46,090 nt of DNA. Origin: Gammaproteobacteria bacterium. Its GTDB lineage: Bacteria > Pseudomonadota > Gammaproteobacteria > Steroidobacterales > Steroidobacteraceae. Below the pieces are notes generated by a model. The model was not told the origin of the DNA, made no database searches, and worked only from the letters and a program-made list of their open reading frames with translations. Where the stretch lies: assembly GCA_028870355.1 (NCBI GenBank), contig JAGWPU010000030.1, positions 1-46,090 of the forward strand, read 5' to 3'. Made by a program: the position numbers and the translations under genes. Of the stretch, positions 8,308 to 17,875 are shown one piece after another. How positions within the stretch are numbered: position 1 is the first letter of the stretch; each line of letters begins with the position of its first letter.

Positions 8308-9858
8308 ATGACTCGACGCGCGCTCGCCCTGGTGCTCCTCTGTTGCACGCTCACTGCCCGGGGGGCCGTGACGGCGCCACCCGACTTCGAGCCGACCGAG
8401 ACTCGCACCACCGGCACCGTGACGGTGAATGGATCGCGCATCGACTATCGGGCCGTCGCGGGAACCCTCGTGGTCCACCCGAAGGGCTGGAACCCGAACG
8501 CCGCTCCCAGCGACGCGAAGAACCCGGCCGCCGAGGCGTCGATGTTCTATGTCGCCTACTTTCGGCGCGGCGTTCCCGCAGCCGACCGGCCGATCACGTT
8601 CCTGTTCAACGGCGGCCCCGGCTCCTCGTCCGTCTGGTTGCACATGGGGGCGTTCGGGCCGATTCGGGTCGTCACCGCCGACCATGAGCACACGCCACCG
8701 GCACCGTACCGCCTGGTGAACAACGGCGAGAGCCTGCTCGACGCGAGCGATCTCGTGTTCATCGACGCGCCCGGCACCGGCTTCAGTCGCATCGGCGGCC
8801 CGAACGCCGACAAGTCCTTCTACGGCGTCGATCAGGACATCCATGCGTTCGCCGTATTCATCCGCGAGTTCCTGTCGCGATACGATCGGTGGAACTCGCC
8901 AAAGTATGTGTACGGCGAGAGCTACGGCACGATGCGCGCGGCCGGTCTCGCGCTTGCGCTGCAGCGGGAGGACATCGATCTCAACGGCGTGATGCTGCAG
9001 TCGCTGATTCTCGATTGGGACCTGATGCCGGACGATCCACGGCTCAACCCATCGGTCGATTTGCCCTACGTCGTCACCTTGCCGAGCTATGCGGCGACCG
9101 CTTGGTACCATCACGTGCTGCCGGGCCCACCGCAACCCCTGCGAGTCCTGCTCGACAAAGTCGAGCGTTTCGCGACCACGGACTATGCGCTCGCGCTGAT
9201 GCGGGGCAACCAGTTGTCGGCGGCCAAGCGGCAGTCGATCGCCGATCGATTGCACGCCGACACCGGCCTGCCGGTCGCCTATCTCCTGAAGTCCGACCTG
9301 CGAATCGAGTACGGTGCATTCCAGAAGGAGTTGCTCGCGAATCAGGATCTGACCACCGGCACGCTCGACACCCGGTTCACCGGGCCGACGCTCGATCCGC
9401 TCAGTCGCCTGAGCCAATACGATCCGCAGAGCGCGGCGATCAGTTCGGCCTACGTCTCCGCGTTCAATGCCTACGTGCGCGAGCGACTGCATTACGGTCG
9501 AGGCATGGACTACCGCCCCGGAATCCCGGTCTACGGCCGTTGGGACTATCGACACCAGCCACCGGGCGCGCCTCGCGCGCTGATCGCGCTGCCGAACGTG
9601 CTACCGGATCTCGCGGTCGCGATGAAACGCAATCCGGATCTCCAGGTGATGGTGAACAGCGGCTATTTCGACCTCTCGACACCGTATTACGAAGGCTGGT
9701 TCGAACTGCACCACCTGCCAATTCCGCCGTCTTTGCAGCGCAATATCGAGTATCGCTACTACCGCTCCGGACACATGATCTACGTGCACGGTCCGGCGCG
9801 GAAGCAGCTGCACGCCAACGTGGCGGCGTTCATCCAGCGGACCGACCATCTGCAATGA
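8308..9858 (+). CDS. Secreted S10 family serine carboxypeptidase
   Basis: 516 residues. It removes C-terminal amino acids from peptides, probably in the periplasm or outside the cell. The signal peptide is MTRRALALVLLCCTLTARGA. S10 hallmarks appear in order: FNGGPGSSSVWLHMGAFGP (substrate C-terminus/oxyanion loop), the nucleophile in VYGESYGT (Ser205), Asp455 in GYFDLSTPY and His489 in SGHMIYV, a complete Ser-Asp-His triad. Length fits bacterial S10 enzymes. The ATG at 8308 is preceded by CTGGAGAATCAACG, a fair ribosome-binding site. It lies upstream of an amidase and a TBDR on the same strand, which would fit peptide or amide catabolism, though intergenic gaps argue for separate transcripts. 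Confidence 0.9.
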   Translation: MTRRALALVLLCCTLTARGAVTAPPDFEPTETRTTGTVTVNGSRIDYRAVAGTLVVHPKGWNPNAAPSDAKNPAAEASMFYVAYFRRGVPAADRPITFLFNGGPGSSSVWLHMGAFGPIRVVTADHEHTPPAPYRLVNNGESLLDASDLVFIDAPGTGFSRIGGPNADKSFYGVDQDIHAFAVFIREFLSRYDRWNSPKYVYGESYGTMRAAGLALALQREDIDLNGVMLQSLILDWDLMPDDPRLNPSVDLPYVVTLPSYAATAWYHHVLPGPPQPLRVLLDKVERFATTDYALALMRGNQLSAAKRQSIADRLHADTGLPVAYLLKSDLRIEYGAFQKELLANQDLTTGTLDTRFTGPTLDPLSRLSQYDPQSAAISSAYVSAFNAYVRERLHYGRGMDYRPGIPVYGRWDYRHQPPGAPRALIALPNVLPDLAVAMKRNPDLQVMVNSGYFDLSTPYYEGWFELHHLPIPPSLQRNIEYRYYRSGHMIYVHGPARKQLHANVAAFIQRTDHLQ

Positions 9859-9926
9859 CCCGGCCCGGCCGGGTGATGGAGAAAACTGATCGCGATCAAC
9901 AAATGACCGAATAATCACGTCGGCAG

Positions 9927-9956
9927 TTGATCACCGACGCCGACCGGGCGTATACC
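9927..9956 (+). promoter_or_regulatory. Predicted sigma70 promoter of the amidase gene
   Basis: TTGATC at 9927-9932 and TATACC at 9951-9956 are 18 bases apart, about 45 bases before the ATG at 10002. The TTG that could extend the amidase ORF is the first base triplet of this -35 box, which argues against a start there. Confidence 0.4.
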
Positions 9957-10001
9957 GTATCCAGGAACAGCGGTCCTCGGGGATGTTGCAAACCCGCCAC
10001 G

Positions 10002-11375
10002 ATGCGCATCGACCGGCCAATGATTCGGCACGAAAACGCGGTTCACCCACAGTGGCGTGAACTCAACGCGTTCACGTTCCTCGATCCGCGAGTCGCGCGT
10101 CGATTCGACGAGCAGGTCGGCGGCGACTGGCGCGCCCATGAGCTCCCGACCGACCAGAATCGCGTACCGCTCGCCGGCGGTCAGATCGTCGTCAAGGACA
10201 ACATCGAAGTCGCCGGCATGCCCTGCACGCTCGGGACCCCGGCGTTGCGGCATTACGTCGCGGCACGCGATGCCGCCGCGATCGTGCGGCTGCGAGCCGC
10301 CGGCGTCGAGATCGTCGGCAAGACGAATCTGCATGAATTGGCGTACGGGATCACGAGCAACAACGCCGCTTTCGGTCCGGTCCGCAACCCGCACGATCTG
10401 CGATGTTTCGCCGGCGGCAGCAGCGGCGGCACGGCGGCGGCAATCGCCGCCGGCCTCGTGCGGGCGGGACTGGGTACCGACACCGGGGGATCCTCGCGAA
10501 TCCCGGCGGCGTTGTGCGGCATCGTCGGATTCCGGCCGACCGTCGGTCGTTACCCCGTGTCGGGAGTCGCGCTGATTTCACCGACCCGCGACGTGATCGG
10601 CCCGATGGGGCGAACGGTCCACGACGTTGCGGCGCTCGATGCGATCCTGGCGGACGGGTTGCCGGCGGCGCTCGATGCAGTGGATTTGCGGACGATCCGG
10701 CTCGGAACTCCACGCCAGCACTTCCGGGAAAATCTGGATGCGAGCGTCGACCGTGCGTTCGAGGCCGCGCAGAGGCGGCTCCGTGAGGCCGGCGTCACGC
10801 TGATCGAAGCGGATCTGCCCAATGTCGCGGCCGTCGACGCGGCCGTGAGCTTTCCGGTCGTCCTGTACGAAACCCGGGCAGCCCTCGAGGCGTATCTCGA
10901 TCACACGGGCTCGACGGTGACGCTCGCAACTCTTTGCGCGCAGATCGCGAGCACCGACGTGAAGGAGATCATGGCGCAGGTGATCGGCGGCGCGATCCCC
11001 GAGCCCGTCTATCGGGAGGCGCTGAGCGTTCATCGTCCGGCGCTGCGCACGCTCTATCGGAGCTACTTTGCGGAGCATCGCGTCGACGCGATCCTGTTTC
11101 CGACGACCCCGCTGCCGGCGCGGCCGATCGAGGGGAGCGACCGCGTCGTCACCTTGAACGGCGTGGACGTGCCGACCTTCGCCACCTACATCCGCAATAC
11201 CGACCCCGCGAGCAACGCCGGGATCCCGGGCATCAGCCTGCCGGCCGGATCACACCCGCCGGCGGACGGTGCCGCCGCGCCCTTGCCGGTCGGGATCGAA
11301 CTCGACGGACCCGACGGGTCCGACCGCCGGCTGCTCGCGATCGCGGCCGCGATCGAATCCACCTTGAGTCCATGA
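10002..11375 (+). CDS. Amidase-signature family hydrolase
   Basis: 457 residues. It hydrolyses a carbon-nitrogen amide bond; the substrate is unknown (indoleacetamide hydrolase-like members share this architecture). The Ser-cisSer-Lys triad is visible: Lys in IVVKDNIEVAG, the cis-Ser in FAGGSSGGTAAA, and the nucleophile in GLGTDTGGSSRIPAALCG. The C-terminal part has the expected ILFPTTPLPARP and GIPGISLPAG blocks. No signal peptide, so probably cytoplasmic. Start choice is uncertain: ATG 10002 (chosen, downstream of a predicted promoter), ATG 10020 or TTG 9927; none has a strong ribosome-binding site. It ends 58 bases before a TBDR gene and could feed on material that receptor imports; that is inference. 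Confidence 0.88.
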   Translation: MRIDRPMIRHENAVHPQWRELNAFTFLDPRVARRFDEQVGGDWRAHELPTDQNRVPLAGGQIVVKDNIEVAGMPCTLGTPALRHYVAARDAAAIVRLRAAGVEIVGKTNLHELAYGITSNNAAFGPVRNPHDLRCFAGGSSGGTAAAIAAGLVRAGLGTDTGGSSRIPAALCGIVGFRPTVGRYPVSGVALISPTRDVIGPMGRTVHDVAALDAILADGLPAALDAVDLRTIRLGTPRQHFRENLDASVDRAFEAAQRRLREAGVTLIEADLPNVAAVDAAVSFPVVLYETRAALEAYLDHTGSTVTLATLCAQIASTDVKEIMAQVIGGAIPEPVYREALSVHRPALRTLYRSYFAEHRVDAILFPTTPLPARPIEGSDRVVTLNGVDVPTFATYIRNTDPASNAGIPGISLPAGSHPPADGAAAPLPVGIELDGPDGSDRRLLAIAAAIESTLSP

Positions 11376-11433
11376 ACGCCTTGGAACCCTAGAAAAACGA
11401 ATTAACCCGTTGTGTACGGAGGGAGTTGCATTC

Positions 11434-13734
11434 ATGAAAGCGTCGACCACCATCGCCCGATCCGTCTCGCTCGCGATTCTGGCTTCGATCGGCACGCACG
11501 CCGCGACGACCGACCAGAACTCGACGATGCTCCAGGAGATCACCGTCACCGCGCAGCTGCGCAAGCAGAATCTGCAGCAAGTCCCGATCGCGGTCACGCC
11601 CTTGAGCGGAGCGGAGGCCCAGGCGCGCGGCATCCACGACCTCGATTCCCTCGCGCAATTCGTGCCCGGCCTCACGATGTCGCCGTTCGCGATCGGGCAA
11701 AGCGTGATCTCGCTGCGCGGCATCTCCAATAACGACGACGGACCCGGTACCGACGCGTCGGTCGCGGTGTTCGTGGACGGCGTGTATTTCGGCACGGTCT
11801 CGAACATCGAGCAGCAACTCTTCGACCTGTCCCAGATCGAAGTCCTGCGCGGCCCGCAAGGCACCCTGTACGGCAAGAACGCGATCGGCGGCGTGATCAA
11901 CATCACGACCACGCGGCCCGCCATGGACGGCTTGCACGTCCACACCCGGGTCACCGTCGGCAACTACGGCCGGCACGATTTCTCGGGGCTCATCACGGGA
12001 CCGCTCGGCGACGGCTGGGCCGGGAAGCTCGTGGTCTCGACGCGCAAGGCGAACGGTTGGGTGAACAACGTCGTGCTGCACACGACCGAGAAGAACGACA
12101 ACACGAAATCCGTCCGCGCGCAGTTGTTGCACGAGGGGGAGCACACCGAGTGGCTGCTGAGCGCCAACGGCAGCTACATCAACGACGAGGACATGGCGCG
12201 GATCCCGTTGACGCACGAGACCCTGTTCCCGCTGCCGCTGCTGCAGACCTACCAGAGTTTCTGCGGCACCGCGCCCAATCCGAGCTGCGCGACGAATCCT
12301 TATAACGGCTATCAACGGCAGACGTCCTACGGCACCAGCGCGAAGTTCACCGATCATCTGAACTCGAACACGGATCTGATCTCGATCACCGCGTGGCAGC
12401 GCACCTACAACCAGTGGTCGATGGACTCGCTCGGCGCGGTGCTGCCGCTCGGCAGCGACGTGTTCGACAACGACAAGGAGTTGACCGAGGAGCTGCGCCT
12501 GGTGTCCTCGCCGACCGCCACCCTCCACTACGTCGCCGGCATCTGGCTCAGTCGCGAGGATCGGGACCGCACCCGGCTCTTCCTCCTGCCGTCGATCAAT
12601 GCGCAACTGGGCATCACGCCGGCGCAGGACGAGCACTACACCGGCGTCGATCGCATCATCAGCAAGGCGATCTACGGCCAGCTCGACTGGCGGTTCGAGC
12701 CGCGCTGGACGCTGTCGCTGGGCGGCCGTTATTCCTACGACCACAAGACGATGGACAACTACTCGTTCGGCGACGTCCCCACCGCGAGCGGCTACGGCGG
12801 CGCGGTCGGCTTGGGGATCCTGCCGAATTCGTTGATCAACCGGGTGGCGGACGGCTGGGGCCGATTCACCCCGAAGGTCTCGCTGAGCTTCACGCCGACG
12901 GAAGGTGTGAATCTCTATGTGACCGAGTCGGAAGGCTTCCAGAGCGGCGGCTTCGCGGCCTCGCCGACCAGTATCGTCGACACACGGCCCTTGCAACCGG
13001 AGATCGCCTACAACACCGAGTTCGGCGCGAAGATGGAGTTCGCGCATCGTCTGCGTGCGAACGTCGCGCTGTTCGATACGAACTACAAGAACCTGCAGAT
13101 CCAGGCGTTCGGACCGCGGCCCGGGATCGTGAATCCCCCGCCGAACTACATCGGCGAGTTCGAGACCTTCAACGCGGGAAGCGCGCGGGCGAAAGGCGTC
13201 GAGTTGGAGCTCGACTGGCTCGCGACCGACCGTCTCGATTTCTCGGCGACCTACGGCTACATGGACGCGAAGCTGACCAACGTGTACGTGCCGAACGGGT
13301 CCATCTACTCGCTTCTGGGCGGCCCGGGGCCGTCGGCCTGTCTCGCCAATCCCGCACAAACCGGCTGCCTGGACCTGCGCAATCAGAGCGGCCAGGACAT
13401 GTTCCGGGCGCCGAAGAACAAGGGGAGCTTCGAGGCGCGGTACAAGCTGCCGCTGTCCGGTCACGGACACCTGGAAACCGTCGCCGATTATTCCTACACC
13501 GGCAGCCAGCGCGGCGAGCTCGAACCGTACGCGATCCAGCCGTCGTTCGGTCTCTTCGACGCGCGCATGACCTGGGTCAGCCCGACCGACGAGTTCGAGG
13601 TATCGCTGTGGGGTCGCAATCTCGCGAACAAGGCCTGGCTCGCACACGTGTATACGATCGCGAACGAGGCGTTCGGCGTGTACGGCGATCCGCGCATGTA
13701 CGGCCTGAGCTTCGACTGGAAATTGCGGCCGTAG
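11434..13734 (+). CDS. TonB-dependent receptor
   Basis: 766-residue outer-membrane receptor. Signal peptide MKASTTIARSVSLAILASIG then THA, TonB box LQEITVTAQ, plug domain with PGLTMSPFAIGQSVISLRGI, VAVFVDGVYFG and QIEVLRGPQGTLYGKNAIGG, then a 22-strand-type barrel ending MYGLSFDWKLRP. The start is fixed by CGGAGGGAG 8 bases before the ATG, in an AT-rich patch (11390-11405) that may hold the promoter. The C-terminal TBDR consensus aromatic is replaced by a short RP tail after the last strand. Gene order (carboxypeptidase, amidase, receptor) suggests uptake linked to peptide or amide use, but ligand specificity cannot be read from sequence. Confidence 0.93.
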   Translation: MKASTTIARSVSLAILASIGTHAATTDQNSTMLQEITVTAQLRKQNLQQVPIAVTPLSGAEAQARGIHDLDSLAQFVPGLTMSPFAIGQSVISLRGISNNDDGPGTDASVAVFVDGVYFGTVSNIEQQLFDLSQIEVLRGPQGTLYGKNAIGGVINITTTRPAMDGLHVHTRVTVGNYGRHDFSGLITGPLGDGWAGKLVVSTRKANGWVNNVVLHTTEKNDNTKSVRAQLLHEGEHTEWLLSANGSYINDEDMARIPLTHETLFPLPLLQTYQSFCGTAPNPSCATNPYNGYQRQTSYGTSAKFTDHLNSNTDLISITAWQRTYNQWSMDSLGAVLPLGSDVFDNDKELTEELRLVSSPTATLHYVAGIWLSREDRDRTRLFLLPSINAQLGITPAQDEHYTGVDRIISKAIYGQLDWRFEPRWTLSLGGRYSYDHKTMDNYSFGDVPTASGYGGAVGLGILPNSLINRVADGWGRFTPKVSLSFTPTEGVNLYVTESEGFQSGGFAASPTSIVDTRPLQPEIAYNTEFGAKMEFAHRLRANVALFDTNYKNLQIQAFGPRPGIVNPPPNYIGEFETFNAGSARAKGVELELDWLATDRLDFSATYGYMDAKLTNVYVPNGSIYSLLGGPGPSACLANPAQTGCLDLRNQSGQDMFRAPKNKGSFEARYKLPLSGHGHLETVADYSYTGSQRGELEPYAIQPSFGLFDARMTWVSPTDEFEVSLWGRNLANKAWLAHVYTIANEAFGVYGDPRMYGLSFDWKLRP

Positions 13735-13763
13735 GAGCGGCGCGAGCAAGAGTGGCTGGGCGA

Positions 13764-13790
13764 CGCCGCGCGGCCGGTGGCCGCGCGGCG
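13764..13790. terminator. Strong hairpin between convergent genes
   Basis: A perfect inverted repeat with 12-base arms (CGCCGCGCGGCC and GGCCGCGCGGCG) around a GGT loop lies between the ends of the TBDR and pncB genes. There is no U-tract on either side, so it is a possible bidirectional hairpin terminator only. Confidence 0.5.
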
Positions 13791-13804
13791 GCCGGCCGCA
13801 CCGA

Positions 13805-15187
13805 TCACTCGGTATCAACCGCGACCGCGAGCTCACGGATCCGCGGCGAGATGTCCACGGTGAACGCGGCTCGGGATTCCAGCGAGCGCAGCGGCGAAGG
13901 CAGGGACGCGAATTCGCGTCGCGCATGCTCGCGCGCGACGGCGAGGGTCGGCAGGGACCCCACGCGCCGACCGCGACGCATCACCGGTCGCAGCAGTCGC
14001 TCGCCGCGCTGCGGCTCCTCTTCGAGGACCACCGCGTCCCGGGTGAGCAGTCCCTGCGCGTCGCGGTACCGCTCGATCTGCTTGCGCCCGGGCCAGGTCG
14101 CCTTGCCGGCGGAACGCTTGCGCGTCGCCCGGCCGGCGTACTCCTGCAGCTTGTAGACACAATCGAGCGTCGGCGCATCCGCCGACACGTCGAGCCGCGT
14201 GCCGACGCCGAACCCGTCCGCGGGGACACCCTGCGCGAGCAGACCGGCGATCGCGAACTCATCGAGGTTCCCGCTTAGAAAGATGCCGGTATCCCGGCAG
14301 CCGCCGTCGTCGAGAATGCGGCGCACGTCGCGCGACGCTTGCGCGAGGTCGCCGCTGTCGATCCGCACCGCTTTGACCCGAACGCCGAGCGGCCGCAGGC
14401 CCTGCGCGAGCGAGACAACCGCGCGCGCCGCGTGCAACGTGTCGAAGGTGTCGATCAGCAAGGTGTTCTCGCCGGGGAAGCACTCGACGAAATGTCGGAA
14501 CGCGTCGCTCTCCGAGCGGTGCGCCTGCACGAACGAGTGCGCCATGGTGCCGAACAACGGGATCCCGTACCGCCGTCCCGCCTCGACCGTTGCGGTGCCG
14601 TCGAATCCCGCCAGATACGCCGCGCGCGCCGCGAGCGTCCCCGCCTCGGCCCCGTGGGCGCGCCGCAGACCGAAGTCGACCAGGGTGCGCCCGTCGGCGG
14701 CGAGCGCGCACCGGGCCGCCTTGCTCGCGATCAGGGTCTGAAAGTGCAGCAGATTGATCAACCGGCTCTCGATGAACTGCGCCTGCGGCAACGGCGCCGT
14801 GATCCGTACGATCGGCTGGCCCGCGAAGAACACGGTGCCCTCGGGTACCGCGTCGACGTCGCCGGTGAATCGCAGTTGCGCCAGGCGCCGGATGAAGTCG
14901 GGACCAAAACGCCCGGTCGAGTCCAGCCATTCGAGTTCCCGGGGCTCGAAGTGCAGGGCTTCCAGATACCCGATCAGCTGTTCGAGTCCGGCGGCGACGA
15001 GGAAGTTGCGTCGCTCGGGCAGTTGCCGGACCGAGAACTCGAACACCGCGGTGGCTTCCATTTCGCGTTCCCAGTACGCGTGCAGCATGGTGAGCTGGTA
15101 GAGATCCGTCAGCAACGCCGTGGTCGGCGCATCGCCGACGCCGGCGGTGTGATCGTGCGGGGATGGAGGGTCGGTCGCGGGGCTCAT
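13805..15187 (-). CDS. pncB: Nicotinate phosphoribosyltransferase
   Basis: 460 residues. It converts nicotinate, PRPP and ATP to nicotinate mononucleotide in NAD salvage (Preiss-Handler pathway), cytoplasmic. Family motifs: ALLTDLYQLTMLHAYW at the N-terminus, LLHFQTLIASKAARCA, DFGLRRAHGAEAG, GTMAHSFVQAHRSE (the His region phosphorylated in this family), DTFDTLHAA, VRIDSGDLA and FLSGNLDEF. The frame is open upstream to 15337. The ATG at 15187 gives the normal family length; an alternative ATG at 15226 adds a basic, non-conserved stretch, and a possible -10 (TATGGA) sits across that region. It ends against the TBDR gene at the hairpin. PrpF-like gene upstream on the same strand, 224 bases away. 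Confidence 0.9.
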   Translation of the reverse strand: MSPATDPPSPHDHTAGVGDAPTTALLTDLYQLTMLHAYWEREMEATAVFEFSVRQLPERRNFLVAAGLEQLIGYLEALHFEPRELEWLDSTGRFGPDFIRRLAQLRFTGDVDAVPEGTVFFAGQPIVRITAPLPQAQFIESRLINLLHFQTLIASKAARCALAADGRTLVDFGLRRAHGAEAGTLAARAAYLAGFDGTATVEAGRRYGIPLFGTMAHSFVQAHRSESDAFRHFVECFPGENTLLIDTFDTLHAARAVVSLAQGLRPLGVRVKAVRIDSGDLAQASRDVRRILDDGGCRDTGIFLSGNLDEFAIAGLLAQGVPADGFGVGTRLDVSADAPTLDCVYKLQEYAGRATRKRSAGKATWPGRKQIERYRDAQGLLTRDAVVLEEEPQRGERLLRPVMRRGRRVGSLPTLAVAREHARREFASLPSPLRSLESRAAFTVDISPRIRELAVAVDTE

Positions 15188-15411
15188 CGACACTGATCGT
15201 GATCGTCTGGGACTGTGAGGATCCATACTATGAATATCGCCGGGGTCGCGCCAGCCTGCGGCCGCTATCCCCTGATGCGCGAGCGGATCGAGTGATGCGC
15301 CGTCAAATCTTGATCTGAGTGCCCAGTTCGACGACACGCCCGGGCGGGATTCGGAAGAACCCCGCTACCTGGATCGCCTGGCGGGTCATCGGCTCTCCGG
15401 TACGTCCCGAC

Positions 15412-16572
15412 TCATCCCTGGGGCAGGAAAACCCAGCCCTCCATCAGCCGCCGCGCACTGCGACTCACGACGACCCGGGTGACGACCCAGCGCTCGCCGT
15501 CGCGGCGGACCTGTGCGCCGATCGCGAGGGTTCCGGACGGGTGCCCCAGCCGGATCCTTCCAGCGACGCCCCCACGAGCGACCCGGTGCACGAGCGTGCC
15601 CGGAATCGCGGCGGCCGTCGCGAGCGCGACCGCCGCCGTGCCGGGCATCGCATGATGCAGCGGACCCATCGAAAAGGCGCGGGCGAGCAGATCGATCTGC
15701 TCGCGATCGATGCGCCGCCCATCGGACGCGACGTACGAGGTCGGCGGGGCGACGAACGCAATCTTGGGGCTGTGCGGTCGCCGCGAGGTCGCGTGCTCGG
15801 CGCGTTCGACGAGCCCCATTGCGAGCGCGCCGTGCGCGCGCAAGGCCTCGGCGCGCGCGAGGAGATCCCGATTCGCGTTCACGTCCGCCTGCAATTCGGT
15901 GCCTGACAACCCGAGCACACTCGCGTCGACGACGATCATCGGAATGCCCGAGTCGATCAGGGTCGCCTCGATCGGCGCCGATCCGGGGACGTCGAGGCGG
16001 TCGAGCACTCGACCGGTGGGGAACAGCCCTCCCCGCCCGCCGGGCCCCTCCTCGGCCCCCGGATCGATGAACTCCAGCTGGACTTCGGCGGCGGGAAACG
16101 CCACCCCGTCGAGCACGAAATCGCCGTCTTCCCGAACGACGCCGGCCTCGATCGGAACCGTCGCGAGGATGTGCTTGCCGATATTGGCTTGCCAGATCCG
16201 CAGCACGGCCGGTCCGGACTCCGGGACGCGGACCAGCCCTCGATGAATCGCGAAGGGTCCGACGGCTGCCGACAGATTTCCGCAATTGCCCGACCAGTCG
16301 ATCACGGCCCGGTCGATCGACACGGCCCCGAAGAGAAAATCGACGTCGGCATCGGGACGCGTGGATCGAGCGACGATCACGACCTTGCTCGTGCTCGACG
16401 TGCCCCCGCCCATCCCATCGATCTGCTTGCCGTACCGGTCCGGGCTGCCGAGCACCCGCAGCAGCCACCGGTCGCGCTCGTCGCACGCCGCCGGCAGATC
16501 CGTGTCGAGGAAGAACACGCCCTTGCTCGTGCCACCACGCAGGTACATCGCCGGAATTCGTTGTTGGGTCAA
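15412..16572 (-). CDS. PrpF-family aconitate isomerase / tautomerase
   Basis: 386 residues of the PrpF/4-oxalomesaconate tautomerase family, two-lobed diaminopimelate-epimerase-like proteins. Hallmarks: IPAMYLRGGTSKGVFF at the N-terminus, GMGGGTSSTSKVVIV, the Cys motif SGNCGNLSAAVGPFA, and LIDSGIPMIVVDA. PrpF proper isomerises 2-methylaconitate in the methylcitrate cycle, but no prpB, prpC or acnD lies here, so the substrate is uncertain. Start: the frame is open to 16821, but homology begins at LTQQRIPAMYLRGG, so I chose the TTG complementary to 16570-16572, with a purine-rich GGAAACG upstream. An unusual start codon or a different start remains possible. Confidence 0.85.
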   Translation of the reverse strand: MTQQRIPAMYLRGGTSKGVFFLDTDLPAACDERDRWLLRVLGSPDRYGKQIDGMGGGTSSTSKVVIVARSTRPDADVDFLFGAVSIDRAVIDWSGNCGNLSAAVGPFAIHRGLVRVPESGPAVLRIWQANIGKHILATVPIEAGVVREDGDFVLDGVAFPAAEVQLEFIDPGAEEGPGGRGGLFPTGRVLDRLDVPGSAPIEATLIDSGIPMIVVDASVLGLSGTELQADVNANRDLLARAEALRAHGALAMGLVERAEHATSRRPHSPKIAFVAPPTSYVASDGRRIDREQIDLLARAFSMGPLHHAMPGTAAVALATAAAIPGTLVHRVARGGVAGRIRLGHPSGTLAIGAQVRRDGERWVVTRVVVSRSARRLMEGWVFLPQG

Positions 16573-16705
16573 GGACGTTTCCGTGGCGGATGGCGGTGAT
16601 CGACCGTCGGCTCGCGCGGCCGCCGACGAGGCGCGAATCCGCGCATCGATCCGGAAAATTGTACCATCGCGGGCGGACCCGACCGCGGTCGAAGGAAGTC
16701 GCCCC

Positions 16706-17875
16706 ATGCATTGGCGTTCGAGACTCTTGCATCCGTCGCGGCGGGCACCGGAGGGATTCCGCTCCCTGGTTCCTCCGGTCCACCGGGGCTCGACCGTGAT
16801 CTTCGAAAGGACGACGGACATCCGGGACGATTGGCACCAGGCGGCGCACGGCTACACCTACGGCCTGTACGGCAGCCCCACCGTCCTCGACCTCGGTGCC
16901 CGCATCGCGGAGCTCGAAGGGGCTCGCCACACCTTCATCGTCCCCGGCGGCCAGGCCGCGATCGCAACGGTGTACCTGGCGTTCTGCAAGGCGGGCAGCC
17001 ACGGGCTCGTGCCGTACAACGCGTATGGACCGAGCCGGGAACTCGCCGGCGGGCTGCTCGGGCGCCTAGGGATCGAGATCGAGACCTACGACCCCGCGAT
17101 CGGCGCTCGTATCGCCGGCCTGATCCGACCGAATACGGCGCTGATCTGGACCGAGAGTCCGGGCTCGGTGACGATGGAGGTCCAGGACGTGCCGGCGATC
17201 GTCGCCGCGGCGAAGGCGCGCGGCGTACCGGTGGCGCTCGACAACACCTATGCGGCCGGCGTCTTGTTCGATGCGTTCGGTCACGGCGTCGACGTGAGCG
17301 TGCAGGCACTCACGAAGTACGTAGGGGGGCACAGTGATCTGTTGCTCGGATCCGTGTCCGTGGCGAACGAGAGCCTGTACGAGAGCGTCGGATCGGTGTG
17401 GAGTCAGCTCGGGATGGCGGTCTCGCCGGACGACGCCAGCCTCGCGCTTCGTGGATTGCAGACCCTGGGCATTCGACTGGAACGTCTGGAAGCGAGCGCA
17501 CTCGCGATCGCGCGATGGCTCGAAAGCCGGCCGGAAGTCGAGCAGGTACTGCATCCGGCGCTGCCGGGATGCCCCGGGCACGATGTGTGGAAGCGCGATT
17601 TCACCGGATCGTCGAGCGTGTTCTCGTTCGTGTTCCGGCCGCAGATCCCGGCGGCGGCCGTCGCCGCGTTCGTCGATCGCCTCGTGTTCTTTCGCAAGGG
17701 CTTCAGCTGGGGTGGTACGACGTCGCTCGCGATGATCTATCCCGATCTGCGGCGACCCGGGCGGGATTACGCCGGGCGGCTGGTCCGCCTCAACGTCGGC
17801 CTGGAAGAACCCGAAGACCTGATCGCGGATTTGTCGAATGCACTCCTCGGAGGACCGCAGCGCGATGACGACTGA
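16706..17875 (+). CDS. metC: Cystathionine beta-lyase-like PLP enzyme
   Basis: 389 residues of the Cys/Met-metabolism PLP family (fold type I). Close to MetC-type beta-lyases, which split cystathionine into homocysteine, pyruvate and ammonia; other C-S lyase activity is possible. Visible: PPVHRGSTVIFE, HGYTYGLYGSPTVLDL (cofactor phosphate-binding Tyr/Arg region), FIVPGGQAAIATVYLAF, the Asp in VALDNTYAAGVLFD, and the Schiff-base Lys204 in ALTKYVGGHSDLLLGSV. The tail SWGGTTSLAMIYP is typical. Start fixed by GAAGGAAG about 7 bases before the ATG. The downstream cupin gene begins inside its last codons, so the two are translationally coupled. A distant paralogue lies at 26871-27995. Confidence 0.87.
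   Translation: MHWRSRLLHPSRRAPEGFRSLVPPVHRGSTVIFERTTDIRDDWHQAAHGYTYGLYGSPTVLDLGARIAELEGARHTFIVPGGQAAIATVYLAFCKAGSHGLVPYNAYGPSRELAGGLLGRLGIEIETYDPAIGARIAGLIRPNTALIWTESPGSVTMEVQDVPAIVAAAKARGVPVALDNTYAAGVLFDAFGHGVDVSVQALTKYVGGHSDLLLGSVSVANESLYESVGSVWSQLGMAVSPDDASLALRGLQTLGIRLERLEASALAIARWLESRPEVEQVLHPALPGCPGHDVWKRDFTGSSSVFSFVFRPQIPAAAVAAFVDRLVFFRKGFSWGGTTSLAMIYPDLRRPGRDYAGRLVRLNVGLEEPEDLIADLSNALLGGPQRDDD

Noticed and set aside
11389-13926. 845-codon minus-strand open frame opposite the TBDR at 11434
   Set aside because: Composition (Arg, Val, Leu, Asp repeats) is typical of high-GC antisense frames; the plus strand encodes a textbook receptor.
15412-16572. Methylcitrate-cycle operon suggested by the PrpF homologue
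   Set aside because: No prpB, prpC, prpD or acnD in the window; the neighbour is an NAD-salvage gene.
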